This document shows, one piece after another, positions 23,997-34,763 of a DNA stretch of 64,000 bases. The stretch is from contig NC_133223.1 in NCBI RefSeq assembly GCF_040436345.1, forward strand, positions 12,283,113 through 12,347,112. Reading direction: 5' to 3'. The number at the start of each line of letters is the position of its first letter. The first letter of the stretch is position 1. The notes under the pieces are model-generated. The model did not search any database. It was not told the DNA's origin and was given only the letters and a program-made list of their open reading frames with translations. The position numbers and the translations under genes were made by a program. Source of the DNA: Pagrus major. Lineage: Eukaryota > Chordata > Actinopteri > Spariformes > Sparidae.

Positions 23997-25868
23997 ATGG
24001 CTTCGGCGCTGAGTTGCTTCAGCGGTCCCGAGGTGTTGGAGGACGTGGACCACGCTCGGGGTTTGATGAAAGAGCTGAAATTTCTGTACGACTGCCGGCT
24101 GCTCGGGGACGTCACTATCGGGGTCGAGTGTGAAGAGGAGTCGCTGGAGCCCGGCGGAGAGTCGGCCAGAGGTGACATTGACCAACTTTTCCTGTGTAGC
24201 CGCAACGTCCTGGCCGCAGCCAGCCCGTACTTCAAAAGCATGTTCACCGGGGGGTTGAACGAGAGCATGCAGGAGAGAGTGGTCATCCGAGGGGTGGACG
24301 CTGAGTCCATGTCCGTCATCATCGACTATTGTTACACGGGCAGGGTGACCATCACGGAGAGCAACGTCCAGAGGCTGTACGCAGCGGCCAACATGCTTCA
24401 GCTGGAGTACATCAGGAAAGCCTGCTCTGGGTTCATGTCAAGGAGGCTGGACCTCTCCAACTGTGTGGGCATACTGAAGTTTGCAGACACTTATGACAAT
24501 CCTGAATTGAAGGAGAATGCACAAGCTTTCATAGCTAAGAACTTCAACCAGGTGTGTAATGGAGGAGAGCTGTGCGAGCTGGATTTGAAGCAGCTGAAGG
24601 AGTTGCTGTCCCTCAACACTCTGGACGTGGACTGTGAAAGGAAGGTGTGCTCAGCTGCTTTGCAGTGGATAGAGGCCAATGCACCGCAGAAAAGAGAGGA
24701 TGCACTGCAGGCACTGACGTGTGTGCGCTGGAACCTGTTTGCAGAGAAGGACAAGTGTTACCTGGAGGGCCTCATGGCGAGACCTTTAATTGAGAAATAC
24801 CTTGCATCTTTCTTCCACAGGTCCGCCGAGGACAGCTGTGAAATGTCTGCAACTCTGGACGCACCAAAACACAGAATAGGTGTGAGTGCAAAAGAGATGA
24901 TTCTCTTCTTCGGTCTACCCAACGATAACATAATGTGCTGCGACCCTTACTCAGAGGACTTGTATTTCATGGCTCCTCCTTTACAAGACCTGAGCAGTCA
25001 GGATTATAAACGGTCCACCATGGAGTCCTTAATCGCCTGTGCTTCACCTGAAAACAACTTGTTCCTAGCCTCCCACCTCTCTAAACACTTCTGGCTGTAC
25101 AACCCTGTGCTCAACAGCTGGCAGGAGCTGGCAGAGAGACCACTGGGGAGGATACACTCTGGGATGGGCTATCTCAATGGCCATGTGTACCTCCTGGGTG
25201 GCAGAAATCCAGTGACAGACGCCCGACTGAAGGAGGTTGAGTGTTACAGCGTCCAGAGGAACCAGTGGACGTTTGTGGCTCCTCTGCCTCATTCTTTGGG
25301 TAAAATGCAGGTGGTGGCACTAAATGACCATTTGTATGTGGTGAATAAAAGGAGAATGCTTTGCTACGATCCCAAGAGGAACCGCTGGCGCCACTGTGGC
25401 TCACTGAGAAGGGACAAGCTTCACAAGGCCTGCGTGTTTCAGGACCAGATCATCTGTGTGTGTGACATCCCTGTGGTGAAAGCCTACAGCCCCACCAGGG
25501 GGGAATGGAAGAGGTTGGGTGACATTCCCATTGACAGCCGTGCTCTAAATTACCAGGTGATCCAGCATAACAACAAGTTGCTCCTCCTCACTCAGACTTT
25601 ACTGCAGCACAACAAAAACAGGGTCCTTATCCATGAATACGACCCAGCCAGGGACACCTGGAAGAATGTCATGGCTGTGTATGTGTCCACCTTTGGGCCC
25701 GTGTATGTTTCAACACGCGTGTACCCTGCATGCCTGGGCTCTGCACACAGCTTCTCTACAGAGGAGGACGACGACAGCGGCTCAAGTGCCGACTGGGACT
25801 TTGATGGGTTAACAGACGCAGACTCAGACTCTGGCAGCTCAAGCTCATTCTCAGACGAGAACTGGTGA
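23997..25868 (+). CDS. kbtbd7: Kelch repeat and BTB domain-containing protein 6/7-like
   Basis: A single uninterrupted frame of 623 residues, intronless like the mammalian KBTBD6 and KBTBD7 genes. Order: BTB domain about residues 20-140 (CDVTI-type start LLGDVTIGVE, NVLAAASPYFKSMFTGG, IDYCYTGRV), BACK domain about 145-275 (CVGILKFADTYD, LTCVRW), then beta-propeller Kelch repeats to about 575 (YLNGHVYLLGGR, VECYSVQRNQW). An acidic Ser tail ends in SFSDENW. Human KBTBD6 and KBTBD7 pair with CUL3 as a ubiquitin ligase that acts on TIAM1 at membranes through GABARAP binding. The fish protein stops at the Trp that begins the human GABARAP-binding motif. Bony fish may have one gene for the mammalian pair, so the symbol could be kbtbd6 or kbtbd7. 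The ATG at 23997 gives a shorter N-terminus than human (674-684 aa). Confidence 0.93.
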   Translation: MASALSCFSGPEVLEDVDHARGLMKELKFLYDCRLLGDVTIGVECEEESLEPGGESARGDIDQLFLCSRNVLAAASPYFKSMFTGGLNESMQERVVIRGVDAESMSVIIDYCYTGRVTITESNVQRLYAAANMLQLEYIRKACSGFMSRRLDLSNCVGILKFADTYDNPELKENAQAFIAKNFNQVCNGGELCELDLKQLKELLSLNTLDVDCERKVCSAALQWIEANAPQKREDALQALTCVRWNLFAEKDKCYLEGLMARPLIEKYLASFFHRSAEDSCEMSATLDAPKHRIGVSAKEMILFFGLPNDNIMCCDPYSEDLYFMAPPLQDLSSQDYKRSTMESLIACASPENNLFLASHLSKHFWLYNPVLNSWQELAERPLGRIHSGMGYLNGHVYLLGGRNPVTDARLKEVECYSVQRNQWTFVAPLPHSLGKMQVVALNDHLYVVNKRRMLCYDPKRNRWRHCGSLRRDKLHKACVFQDQIICVCDIPVVKAYSPTRGEWKRLGDIPIDSRALNYQVIQHNNKLLLLTQTLLQHNKNRVLIHEYDPARDTWKNVMAVYVSTFGPVYVSTRVYPACLGSAHSFSTEEDDDSGSSADWDFDGLTDADSDSGSSSSFSDENW

Positions 25869-26019
25869 TGGAAATGTGTCATTGTGTCAAAGAAAAGTTT
25901 AACTTATTTATAATGAAATGGGTTTTAACAGGGTTCTGTCTGCCAGGAGAGGTCACAGATCCAGGTTCAGTTTCGTATTAAAGCCAGTCATTTACAGTAG
26001 AAGCCATCACAATCTGGCT

Positions 26020-26180
26020 ATAGACCCTTTCCATGGCAGACATTTTGACTCGCCAAAGCAGGGAAAAGCACAGGTGGAATTAATGTTGGCTGCATTCCAT
26101 TTAGCTCATTAATGTTATTGGTCACACCTGTGCTTTTCCTTCTTTGACAAGTCAAAATGTCTGCCGTGATAAGGGTCTAT
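26020..26180. mobile_element. Miniature inverted-repeat transposon (TAGACCCTT family), most intact copy
   Basis: It begins TAGACCCTTTCCATGGCAGA and ends with the inverse, CTGCCGTGATAAGGGTCTA. The two arms pair over about 55 bp, through CATTTTGACTCGCCAAAG and AAAAGCACAGGTG, leaving a short loop. It is non-coding. Other members: 26580-26702, 30415-30560 and 60365-60575. Confidence 0.85.
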
Positions 26181-26579
26181 TGTTTGAGAGACGAGGGCTT
26201 TGTTCTTCAATTTGTATCACGTCCTGACAGTCTGATGTCGGAGAGAGTCTTGTTTACACAATTACTCAAGACAAATATATGATGGAACCATAAATGTGCA
26301 GCAGTAGGTGCCCCTGTAGAGCGGATGATCTGCCTTCATAATTTAGCACATCATTAAGGGAGGGTACTCCAGAGATGTAGCATGACACCTCAATGTAATT
26401 TGGGGAACTGGTGAGAGGCAGATTAACAAAGATGAAAATTGATGCTTTAAATGCTTTAGAAACACATAATCCTACAGTTCCCAGAATGCACTGGTTTCCA
26501 AACTGAGGACGGATGCACAAGACCAGAGGGAAAATGCAGAATGAGACTTCAGCCCATAGCACCAACAATTTAGACTTGA

Positions 26580-26702
26580 AACACAGGTGTTCCTCATACG
26601 ATAATTAATTGCTGGAACTGAGCCATCTTTAATGTTATTACTTCCATCTGTGCTTTTCCTGCTGTGACAAGTTGAAATGTCTGCTGGGAAAAAGGGTCTG
26701 TG
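26580..26702. mobile_element. TAGACCCTT-family MITE, left part decayed
   Basis: The right arm is clear: CTGTGCTTTTCCTGCTGTGACAA, GAAATGTCTGCTGGGAAAAAGGGTCT. The left arm is reduced to ACACAGGTG. Confidence 0.65.
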
Positions 26703-26893
26703 AATTTAATTAATAAGGCTATCAAGATCCATGTAGAAAGCAAAATGACATTTAAAATACAAGATTAAAGGACTTCTGACAGGGTGGAAAAGAAAAAACT
26801 GGTGATGCTCGTCCAGCGAACACATTGATCGAAGCCAAAATGCAAAGATGCCCATTCTTACTCTTGAGTTCACCGTCTATAGACAAGGTATTT

Positions 26894-27098
26894 TTCAATC
26901 CTAGTCCCATGGCCCCCCTGCCCTGCATGTTTAAGATGTCTCCCTGCCCCAACACACCTGATTCAAATGAACGGGTTGTTATCAGGCTTCAGCTGAATTT
27001 GTTGACGAGCTGATCATTTGAATCTGGTGTGTTGGAGAAGGGAAACATCTAAAACATGCAGGGCAGGAGGCCCCCAGGAATAGGATTGGAAACACACT
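26894..27098. mobile_element. Palindromic short transposon (CCCTGCATGTTTAAGATG family)
   Basis: The left half CAATCCTAGTCCC, CCCTGCATGTTTAAGATG, CACACCTGATTCAAATGA is mirrored by the right half TCATTTGAATCTGGTGTG, CATCTAAAACATGCAGGG, AATAGGATTGG. The whole of about 205 bp is one imperfect palindrome, a form widespread in vertebrate genomes and probably hAT-derived (inference). Confidence 0.75.
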
Positions 27099-28650
27099 GA
27101 TATAGCAGAAGAGCTTTGTGTCTTTTAACGTCTCAGTTAGCTACATTTTCCAGATTCTTAGGGAGGCATAACAAAACCACTTCCATAATGCAACTTATTG
27201 CTTTTTTTTGTCAGAACTTTCCTTCTTGGTAAACACCCACATTGTTTCCACTCCTGGTTTGCAAAGCAGCAGGAATTTCTCTATACTTGACAATGCTCTT
27301 CCAGAGCTCCAAACGACATAATAGGTAAAACTTTGCACTCCAGCTGACTAGTACATTGACTGTGACATGTTTAATTGGTGCAAGGCCCCTTTAATGCTTG
27401 TGTAAGATTAAGAGTTTTGTGACAGAAATATTTGCTCATATCGTTTTATTTAGCTTGAATAGAATAGCACACCTGCTTATGATTGGTATTAAATCATGAC
27501 TGACTCTCGGGACGTCAGGCAGCTCAAGTGCCTCATGTTTATGACAAACAACTGGTCATTTACAGGGCTTAAAAATGGCTGTCCTCTTTTCTGTTGTCGG
27601 TGCACACAAAGACGTCACACGCTGCCGGTGTTGTGAAAACTACAGTATGAAAAGTAGAAGCCAATGCACTGTACGCTCACTCAGGTTTAGGCTTCAGCCT
27701 GTATGCCATGATTGACTTGATTGATTTTTTTTTTTTTTGATGTAGTGAAATAAGGCGGTTTTGGTGACAAATGATAAATTTTATGAAATTTATTTTATTG
27801 AGTGTATGTGTGTGTTTTCTTATCTATATTTTTTTTGTAACTTAACATTTATTTTACAATTAGGAATCAAAATTCAAGTGTTTTAAGTATTTTTGGTCCT
27901 GATGAATTGTTTTAGTTGAAGGACATTTTGTCTGCATGTATAAAAAAAAACTGTTTGGAAGCCATTGTCCTCCCCAGCCACCCCATACACTCAGTTACCA
28001 GTTTGTTAGCTTTATGGAAACACATTTTTAATTTGTAACATTTTTTCAGTATACAATGCAATAACTCTGTACAGCTTCCAAAATGAAGCTGTATGAAAAC
28101 ATCTGTAAAGGTTTCAACAAACGCTGAACATTAAAACCTTTGTGAATGTAGTTTACTACAAGGCTGTTGAATGGGATTGGATTAGCTTTAGCTAAGTGTA
28201 GCGACCTAATAAACTGGTAAATGAGTGTAGCTCCTGCTGCTATCTGTCTTTATGATGGATAGAAGTGATATACTAACTTGTGTGTGTGTGTGCGTGTGTG
28301 AGAAGGTGAGGAGTGATTGGCTGTGCTAACACTCATGATGTGGATTATAAAGCTGTTGTGGTGTATGTGTCAAATAAACATCTGCATCTGATGTAGAGGA
28401 GCATTTGTGTGGTTGTTTGTTGTTTTCAGTAAGTGCACTTAGCACATGAGGTAGAAACCATTTTATACAGTTGATGGTGCCCAATACAAGATTCTGAGGT
28501 GCTGATAAGACGGTGTTTATATTGTCACTGCATGTTGAAACTGAAGGATACAGGGGAGGAATGAAGATGAGAGCATCTGTGAATATTGAGAGCTTAATGA
28601 GGTGTACTGTATATGGTCTTTATTTCAGGTTTTGCAACAAGCACTGTTTT

Positions 28651-29016
28651 TAAAGGGTAACCCCCTATTTTTTCTCATTAAAGTGTGTTTACAGGTCTTG
28701 GGGAGTGTTACTGCATATATGGTAAAAGTAGTATAAAGCCTTTTTGTAGCTCCAGAGGAAGCTGCATGTGATCTGATAAAATGCCTGTAGCGGTGTCACT
28801 CAGTGGCTAAGTTGCATTGTGGGTAATGTAGCATCGGGTTTTGAAAAGGAAGAGGAATGCAGGGAATAAAAATGGTGATATCGCTGGTTTTACGGTATCA
28901 ATTTTGATCTTTTTTTTAAACTGTCCATAGGAGAGCAAAGCTCGCCCAGTGGACTGCTTTTCAAAACGTGGCACCTACATTACCCACAATGCAGTGCAAT
29001 TTGGAGTTACCCTTTA
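28651..29016. mobile_element. Inverted-repeat element with TAAAGGGTAAC ends
   Basis: The ends are TAAAGGGTAAC and GTTACCCTTTA. An inner pair, GCATTGTGGGTAATGTAG and CTACATTACCCACAATGC, is an 18-bp perfect inverted repeat. About 366 bp, non-coding. Confidence 0.75.
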
Positions 29017-29699
29017 GAAGTTCGAATAGCACTTTTGGATTTGATAAGAATTGGGGCATTTTCTTCCTGTATTATTTCCACAGCTCTGAATAGGAGGGGG
29101 AAAATAGCCTGTGATAGACTTAAAAAAGGCTAATAGTTTATGTGCATATATGATGTATTTATGTGCTGAGTCTGACATAAGTCTACAGTGTGTTAGCTGA
29201 GACAAATTGGCACATAAATATAGATTCTGTTTTTGTTAATGTTTGTTTATATTTGTATATTATGTATATATTGAAGTTATGTGAGGCTGTGTGCATACAT
29301 CTATTTAATTCCCATTGTTGGATATCTGCTGGATGCATATGTGTATGAGGTGGATATATTGTGCTGTTTGAGGGCGGGTATGCATATTGTGTGGGTTTTT
29401 TTTTGTTGATTAATGTGTCTTAATTATCCCATAACTTGCATGTAAATGAACAGACACAATAAACATTTATTGATTTATTCATTTCAAATAATTAAAACAT
29501 AATAATAAATACAGTAAAGATAATGCATTTTTTAGGCCATTATTTCAAGAACCCGTTACTTTGTATTGTTTAGTGGACTTATTCATGTAAAGAGGTGTAG
29601 AAACCAAAATATATATGTTGGTTATTGAAGAATGTCCCAAATAAAACAGAAGAATTAGAAACATAATGTAGAAATGTGGCTGCAATGGTAAATAACGGT

Positions 29700-29803
29700 G
29701 ACGCTGTCTCATCCGTGACACATTTTCCACCGACACCCATTGGTCTCTCAAGTTCTCGCGATGTTTCGGCGCCGCTCACATCTAGACCGCGAGAAGATGA
29801 GCG
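29700..29803 (+). promoter_or_regulatory. rab33 proximal promoter and leader
   Basis: It contains an inverted CCAAT box (ATTGG, 29739-29743) and TCTCGCGA at 29754-29761, which matches most of the TCTCGCGAGA promoter element. No TATA box. An upstream ATG at 29761 opens a 25-codon ORF that runs past the rab33 start and ends at 29838. Confidence 0.55.
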
Positions 29804-32067
29804 ATGGCAATAGAAAACAAACCTGGGGACGAATTTGACACCGTTTTCAGTCAAAATGACTCTTTAGAGCTCGCGTCGCACCGCGATTATGAGCCTGCAC
29901 AGGCTCGCATCTTCAAGTTAATCGTCATTGGAGATTCAAACGTGGGGAAGACGTGTTTGACTTACAGATTCTGCGGGGGAACTTTCCTGAAAAACCCGGA
30001 GGCAACGATCGGGGTCGATTTCAGAGAGAGGACGCTGGATCTCGATGGGGAGATCATCAAGGTGAGAGGACACCTATGTTTTAATGCTTTTAATGTGACA
30101 CACGCACCTCGGTTTCCTGCTAGATTAACGAGGCCGTGTGTCTGAGCTGCGGCTCATTAGTGGACACAGAGGAGAGGCTGACCTGGAGCCTGTTGTCTGA
30201 CTTCTGTGCGAGGTGATGGCACCGCTACAACAGACAGGCCTACCTCTTTAAAATGACCAGCTGCAGGGCTACACACCATCACACCATGAGATCATCACTT
30301 CATATAGTAGACAGACATTAAGCGCCTAGAAGAGGAGGTGGCCTGTACAGCAAAAGGGGAACACATGTTATTTTTTTTTTTTTTTTTTATACACAATACC
30401 CACAAACAAGCTTTATAACAGCAGACATTTTGACTTGTCACAGATGGGAAACCACAGTGTGACAGTAAGCCAGCATGCACACAGTACCAGGACCCTGAAC
30501 CTGATGCTACTAAATGGAATCCAGCCATTATTAATGAAAATGAGTTGCACCTGTGCCTAACACTGTGATCTATATTGGAAAAATGCACTTCTCTCTGTCT
30601 CCAAGGCTCCAGTGATACTCATACTAAAAGACCAAAACCATCAAGGAATCTGTCCAATAAGTATTGTCTATGCATATCTTATTCCTCATTGAGCCTTTAC
30701 AAGGTGACATGTTCCTTCAACACTACACAGAGTCAATCCCACCATATGTCCTCAATAATGCACCACAATTGTAATTATCTTTTCACGATTCAAGATCATT
30801 AAACAACCAGAATTGTACAACAAAATGATCAAGGACTTTTCTTTATTCTGCTCAAATAAACAAGTTTTATAAATGGATGATTTGGATCCCAACAAATGCA
30901 CCATGTACTCCTGTTTGAGTAATGTTTGCTAAAAACAACATTGCTCAGCTTTTTTTTTTAGAAAATTAGACAGTCTTTTGCAGAAATGAAGCTCTGCGTT
31001 TGTGATTGATTACTTAAGACTTTGTCCCACCTCCCATCCCAAAGTGTCAGTATTTGACGAGTTGGGAATGGGACTCAAAAATAAACTTTTCTTACAAATA
31101 GGACCTTTTAAAGATCCCCACCATACATGCACAATAACACATCCAAAATGTACTCTCTATGTACTGTCTGCAGGGAAAAAATGTAGAACTACCACTTAAA
31201 ACTTCTTCTTCCTCATAAAAACAATCTATAATATATGAATATGCAGTTATTTTTCATTTTACAAGTTTACCTACTGGACAAAATGTCTCCTACTTCTCTG
31301 TTAAGTCCATTCTCAGGGTATGTGAACTGGAGACTTCAAGTTCCCACATCACACTTGTGTGTGCTGTATATTGGACTGTGTTTGGCTTACAAGCTATTTA
31401 TGATGTCACAAATCATGCTCGTAGGCCCGGCCTCTTAAAATCAGATTTTGTGATCATTCAGCGATGAATGTAAAAAAAAGTCTAGTGTCAAACTCTGCAC
31501 ATACATCATTCTACACAGTGACGCTCAAACATTCAACTGTAGGAACAAGAAGACAAACACACTTCTGGCTGAAGGGGGACTTTAAATATTATTTAGTCAT
31601 ATCAGTATCTATTTCTGCTGTGTCAGTTGCAGATCTGGGACACGGCCGGTCAGGAGCGCTTCAGGAAGAGCATGGTGGAGCACTACTACCGCAGCGTCCA
31701 TGCGGTCATCTTCGTGTACGACGTGACCAGCCTCTCCTCCTTCGAGAGCATCCCCGAGTGGATTGAGGAGTGCCGCCGACACTCTGTGGGGCCCATGGTG
31801 CCGCGCATCATGGTGGGCAACAAGTGTGACCTGAGGGACCGCCGGGAGGTCCCCACCTCAACTGCACAGCGTCTTGCTGACAGCTACAACTTCCCACTGT
31901 TTGAGACTTCAGCCAAAGACCCTGCTGAGAGGGACAATGTTGATGCTATCTTTCTGACTCTGGCTTATAGACTCAAGAGCCACAAACCCATGAGACTGAA
32001 GCAGCTGAGCGAGAGCAGGCAGCTGTGGGACCAGAGAGAGCGGGAAGCAGGAACTTGTGAATGCTGA
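29804..32067 (+). CDS. rab33b: Rab33 small GTPase, closest to Rab33B
   Basis: Two exons, 29804-30061 and 31627-32067, give 232 residues. The first ATG follows an in-frame TGA. GTPase motifs are all present: GDSNVGKT (43-50), T68 in [10 protein letters not shown] (switch I), WDTAGQE (90-96), NKCD (151-154) and ETSAK (179-183). Rab33-type features are [34 protein letters not shown] and the C-terminal LKSHKP. TYRFC, DFRER, WIEEC and LKSHKP favour Rab33B over Rab33A. It ends in Cys-Glu-Cys, a CxC signal for double geranylgeranylation. Rab33B acts in Golgi traffic and in autophagosome formation through ATG16L1. The N-terminal extension of about 30 residues does not resemble either human paralog, so this could be a separate teleost Rab33 copy. 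Confidence 0.92.
30415..30560. mobile_element. TAGACCCTT-family MITE, decayed copy
   Basis: The left arm AGCAGACATTTTGACTTGTCACAG is clear, and a middle part matches the 26020 copy (AAATGGAATCCAGCCATTATTAATG compared with CTGCATTCCATTTAG, CATTAATG). The right end is worn. Confidence 0.6.
30891..30950. repeat. Dispersed repeat core (CACCATTTAC family), copy 2
   Basis: AACAAATGCACCATGTACTCC then TTTGAGTAATGTT, as at 2050 and 59305. Confidence 0.45.
31030..31112. mobile_element. Arm of a TTAA-type MITE
   Basis: GAGTTGGGAATGGGACTCAAAAAT and AACTTTTCTTACAAATAGGACCTTTTAA match the right half of the intact element at 52684-52838 and its mirror image. The left end is not clear. Confidence 0.55.
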
Positions 32068-32505
32068 GGTCACCTCCGTCCTATATGAATGTACTCGGAG
32101 TGTAAGAAGGTCATCACGGCCTTCAGGAACAGCAATGGTGCTGAGAGAAGCAGCGTTTCTTCTTGACAACGCCACTGAATTCTTATGATCATGAGTCAGA
32201 AACGTCCCATTTTGTTACCCTTTTCCCTGCCTGATGTAAGGCACTGTTAGAGACAGTATGGGCCTTTAAGTTTGCACAATATTAAATCAACATTTCAGTG
32301 AAATGCATGAATGGATATGGAGGTATGCCAAACATTTGTAGCTCAAACTGCACTTAAAAATCACTTTGATTCAAAAAAACAAAGCATTACAGAGTGTACT
32401 CTAGTACCTAGACTAATTATATGCAATCAGCTGTCTAGTAGCACTACAACTTATCTACACTATTCAATGCAGACAGTTTATTTAGAGACAAAATAGATCA
32501 ATGTA

Positions 32506-32511
32506 AATAAA
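32506..32511 (+). terminator. Polyadenylation signal of rab33
   Basis: AATAAA about 440 nt after the stop codon. A second AATAAA is near 32904. Confidence 0.6.
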
Positions 32512-33802
32512 GGGACCAAGAAAGTAAATTGAAACTGTGAACAAAACTGTGCAATCATTTTCTAAAAGATGACTCAAAGTGATATTTCAGTTCGTAGAAA
32601 ATACAAATGCAGCATGAGTTTTGGTGCTGTTGCTAAATGTGTGTTACTCAAATATAAATATGAACATAACGAGCTTTGTGTCAGATCATTCTTGTACACA
32701 ACAGGAGAGAGCTCAGCTATGATAAAAATGCAAATACATAGTTTACTTGAAATGCACGAGTGAATACTTGCTCAGTGATCTTGTTACACCGGATAGTATC
32801 AATGGCGTGAGGCAAAATCTCGACTGATACTTTTGTTGCATGTGTACAATAATGCAAACACCTTCTAACACTATGGAGATTTGTGACAATGTGAGGCTGC
32901 AAATCAATAAAAGTGGTTTTACCAATACAATTTCTGAGATTTCTTTTGTGTCTTTATGTGCATATAAATGCTTACGCACAATGAACGATGAAATAATACA
33001 TCATTTTATTTTAAATGTGTTTCATTGGTTTACATTAAAGGTGCAATATGTAAGAATTATAGTTTAACGCAGTCAATAGTGAAGTAAAATTATCATCAGA
33101 ATGTGAAGAAAAAATTTATTTGACGTTATGTCAAAGGTGTTTCTGTATTGTATTGCAGAGATATCTACTGAAGTTAGCATGCTAACCAGCTAGCCGGGCC
33201 TGAAAACCTCTTTTGCTCATGTTTCGAAGGTCCTGTGCTAGCAGTGTAAACACCAGCACTTCAGCTAGCGTCATGGCTAACCGAGCTATCAAGCTACAAG
33301 TAGCTAAATAGAATACAGTTAGCAGCCTCTGGTGACATGTTGTCCTGTTTGTTGAAGTTCTTACATGTTGCACGCTGAACTTCATGCTTGATCCGTCCAT
33401 TCAGCCAACATGGACAAGAAGACCTTCAAGTGTTCTGAAACACATTGGACATCGTACATTTATAATCCATTTACACTTGGTAAACTTGATTTTCTGGTGA
33501 AGATAATGAAATATGATTGAGAGCTCCAGAACAGCTCAAAAGGGACCTTGTGCTGAGCTCGTCTCTCCAGCTTCATGGTTTCAAATATGTGACTGGATTT
33601 TAGCGGCGACCAGCGGCCAAACCGTGCATAGCTGTAACCGTTGTGAGACGTTCGCGAAATCCTGTAAAGTAGCAAACGCTCTTGTTCACAGTATGTGCTG
33701 CCAACTGGTCATGTTAACGTAGCAAATAATGCAATTCCGAAAGGAGATCACACTTCTTATGCATCAACAAAACAAATGTGATAGCGACACGTTGCTGCAG
33801 TA
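32512..33802. other. Intergenic DNA rab33-katnal1
   Basis: It contains a MITE at 33035-33373. The rest shows no exon or recognised repeat. Confidence 0.5.
33035..33373. mobile_element. TTAA-type miniature transposon, right end worn
   Basis: The left end TTAAAGGTGCAATATGTAAGAA is intact. The interior GAAGTTAGCATGCTAACCAGCTAG is shared with 13678-14156. The right end reads CTTACATGTTGCAC and then loses the CTTTAA, so no second TTAA remains. Confidence 0.7.
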
Positions 33803-34763
33803 AAGACATATATACGTAGACGACGCACAGATGTGGCAGGTCTGCCCTGTAAACAAATACAAGTAGAAGTGACAACTGTGGGTTTCCTGAATAAAGAGCA
33901 CTGACGTTTACATTTAACTAATTTTGATGAATTGTTTTAATATTTAGTGATCTATATTAATTTAAGTACTAATAATAGCAATCACTGAGACAAAAAAATC
34001 TGCAAATCAAAATAAGACATTGCAACTGGCAGTGAGTCTGCTTTCTTTTCTTTTAGCAGTAAAGTGATATACTCCATGACAGAACATTATAGACATTTAT
34101 TTTATTGTATACAATAACGTTTCATGGTAAAAGAAGAAAAAAAATTGCAGTAGGCTACTATAATAAATATGCACAATATATTGTTTTCTACATTTTGTGT
34201 GATCAATATCATGTGAGGACTAAGTGGTAAAATTCAAGATTAATTACTTATTTGTTCCTAGGGAAATTTAGTGGACATAAAGGCTGCCACATAAAAAATA
34301 CATACACTTGGTGCAGTAACAGACATAAGGGTCAGAATGTTTAAAGGACCATACCAGTGTTACTACATGTCACTGTCTTCTGTCAGCTTGTTTAATTTAA
34401 TTTAGCTTTAAATATGGACAAATGACTTGCATAATATATGGTGCATATTTATAATAGTAGCCTACTGCAACTTTTATTTTGATTTTTTTTTACCATGAAA
34501 TGTTATTATGTTGTTAATTTGAAAACAAAACAAAAAATGTGTCTCAATGATTGCCATTATTAGTACTTAAATGAATATAAATCACTGAATATAATAACAA
34601 TTCATCAAAATGAGTTAAATGTAAACGTCAGTGCTTTTTATTCAGAAAACCCACAGTTGAATCTACTTGTATTTGTTTACAGGGCAGACCTGCCACATCC
34701 AACATGGCGGACGCGCTGACGTACCGCGGCAACAATGCGGCGTCAACGTTTATATGTCTATGG
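33803..34763. mobile_element. DNA element with long terminal inverted repeats next to katnal1
   Basis: The left arm from 33831 (ATGTGGCAGGTCTGCCCTGT, then ACAAATACAAGTAGA, CACTGAC/GTTTACAT) pairs with the right arm ending at 34698. Pairing continues inward over about 350 bp, to GCAGTAGGCTACTATAATAAAT and its inverse. Outside these, AGACATATATACGTAGACG (from 33804) pairs with CGTCAACGTTTATATGTCT (to about 34762), so the inverted repeat extends to about 33803-34763. The left arm lacks about 34 bp that the right arm keeps. The unpaired centre is about 250 bp and non-coding. No clear target duplication was found. Confidence 0.75.

Larger units (their letters stand above)
25869..29465. other. kbtbd7 3' UTR and intergenic DNA
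   Basis: AATAAA signals at 28373-28378 and 29458-29463 allow a 3' UTR of about 2.5-3.6 kb; the true end is not decidable from sequence. The stretch holds four small transposon copies (26020-26180, 26580-26702, 26894-27098, 28651-29016), a T tract near 27730 and a GT-rich stretch near 28280. Confidence 0.5.
30062..31626. other. rab33 intron
   Basis: It holds a T tract near 30370, a TAGACCCTT-family MITE copy (30415-30560), the dispersed core at 30891-30950 and one arm of the TTAA element described at 52684 (about 31030-31112). No coding sequence. Confidence 0.55.

Noticed and set aside
23888-24322. 144-codon antisense frame over kbtbd7
   Set aside because: It is the antisense shadow of the conserved BTB domain.
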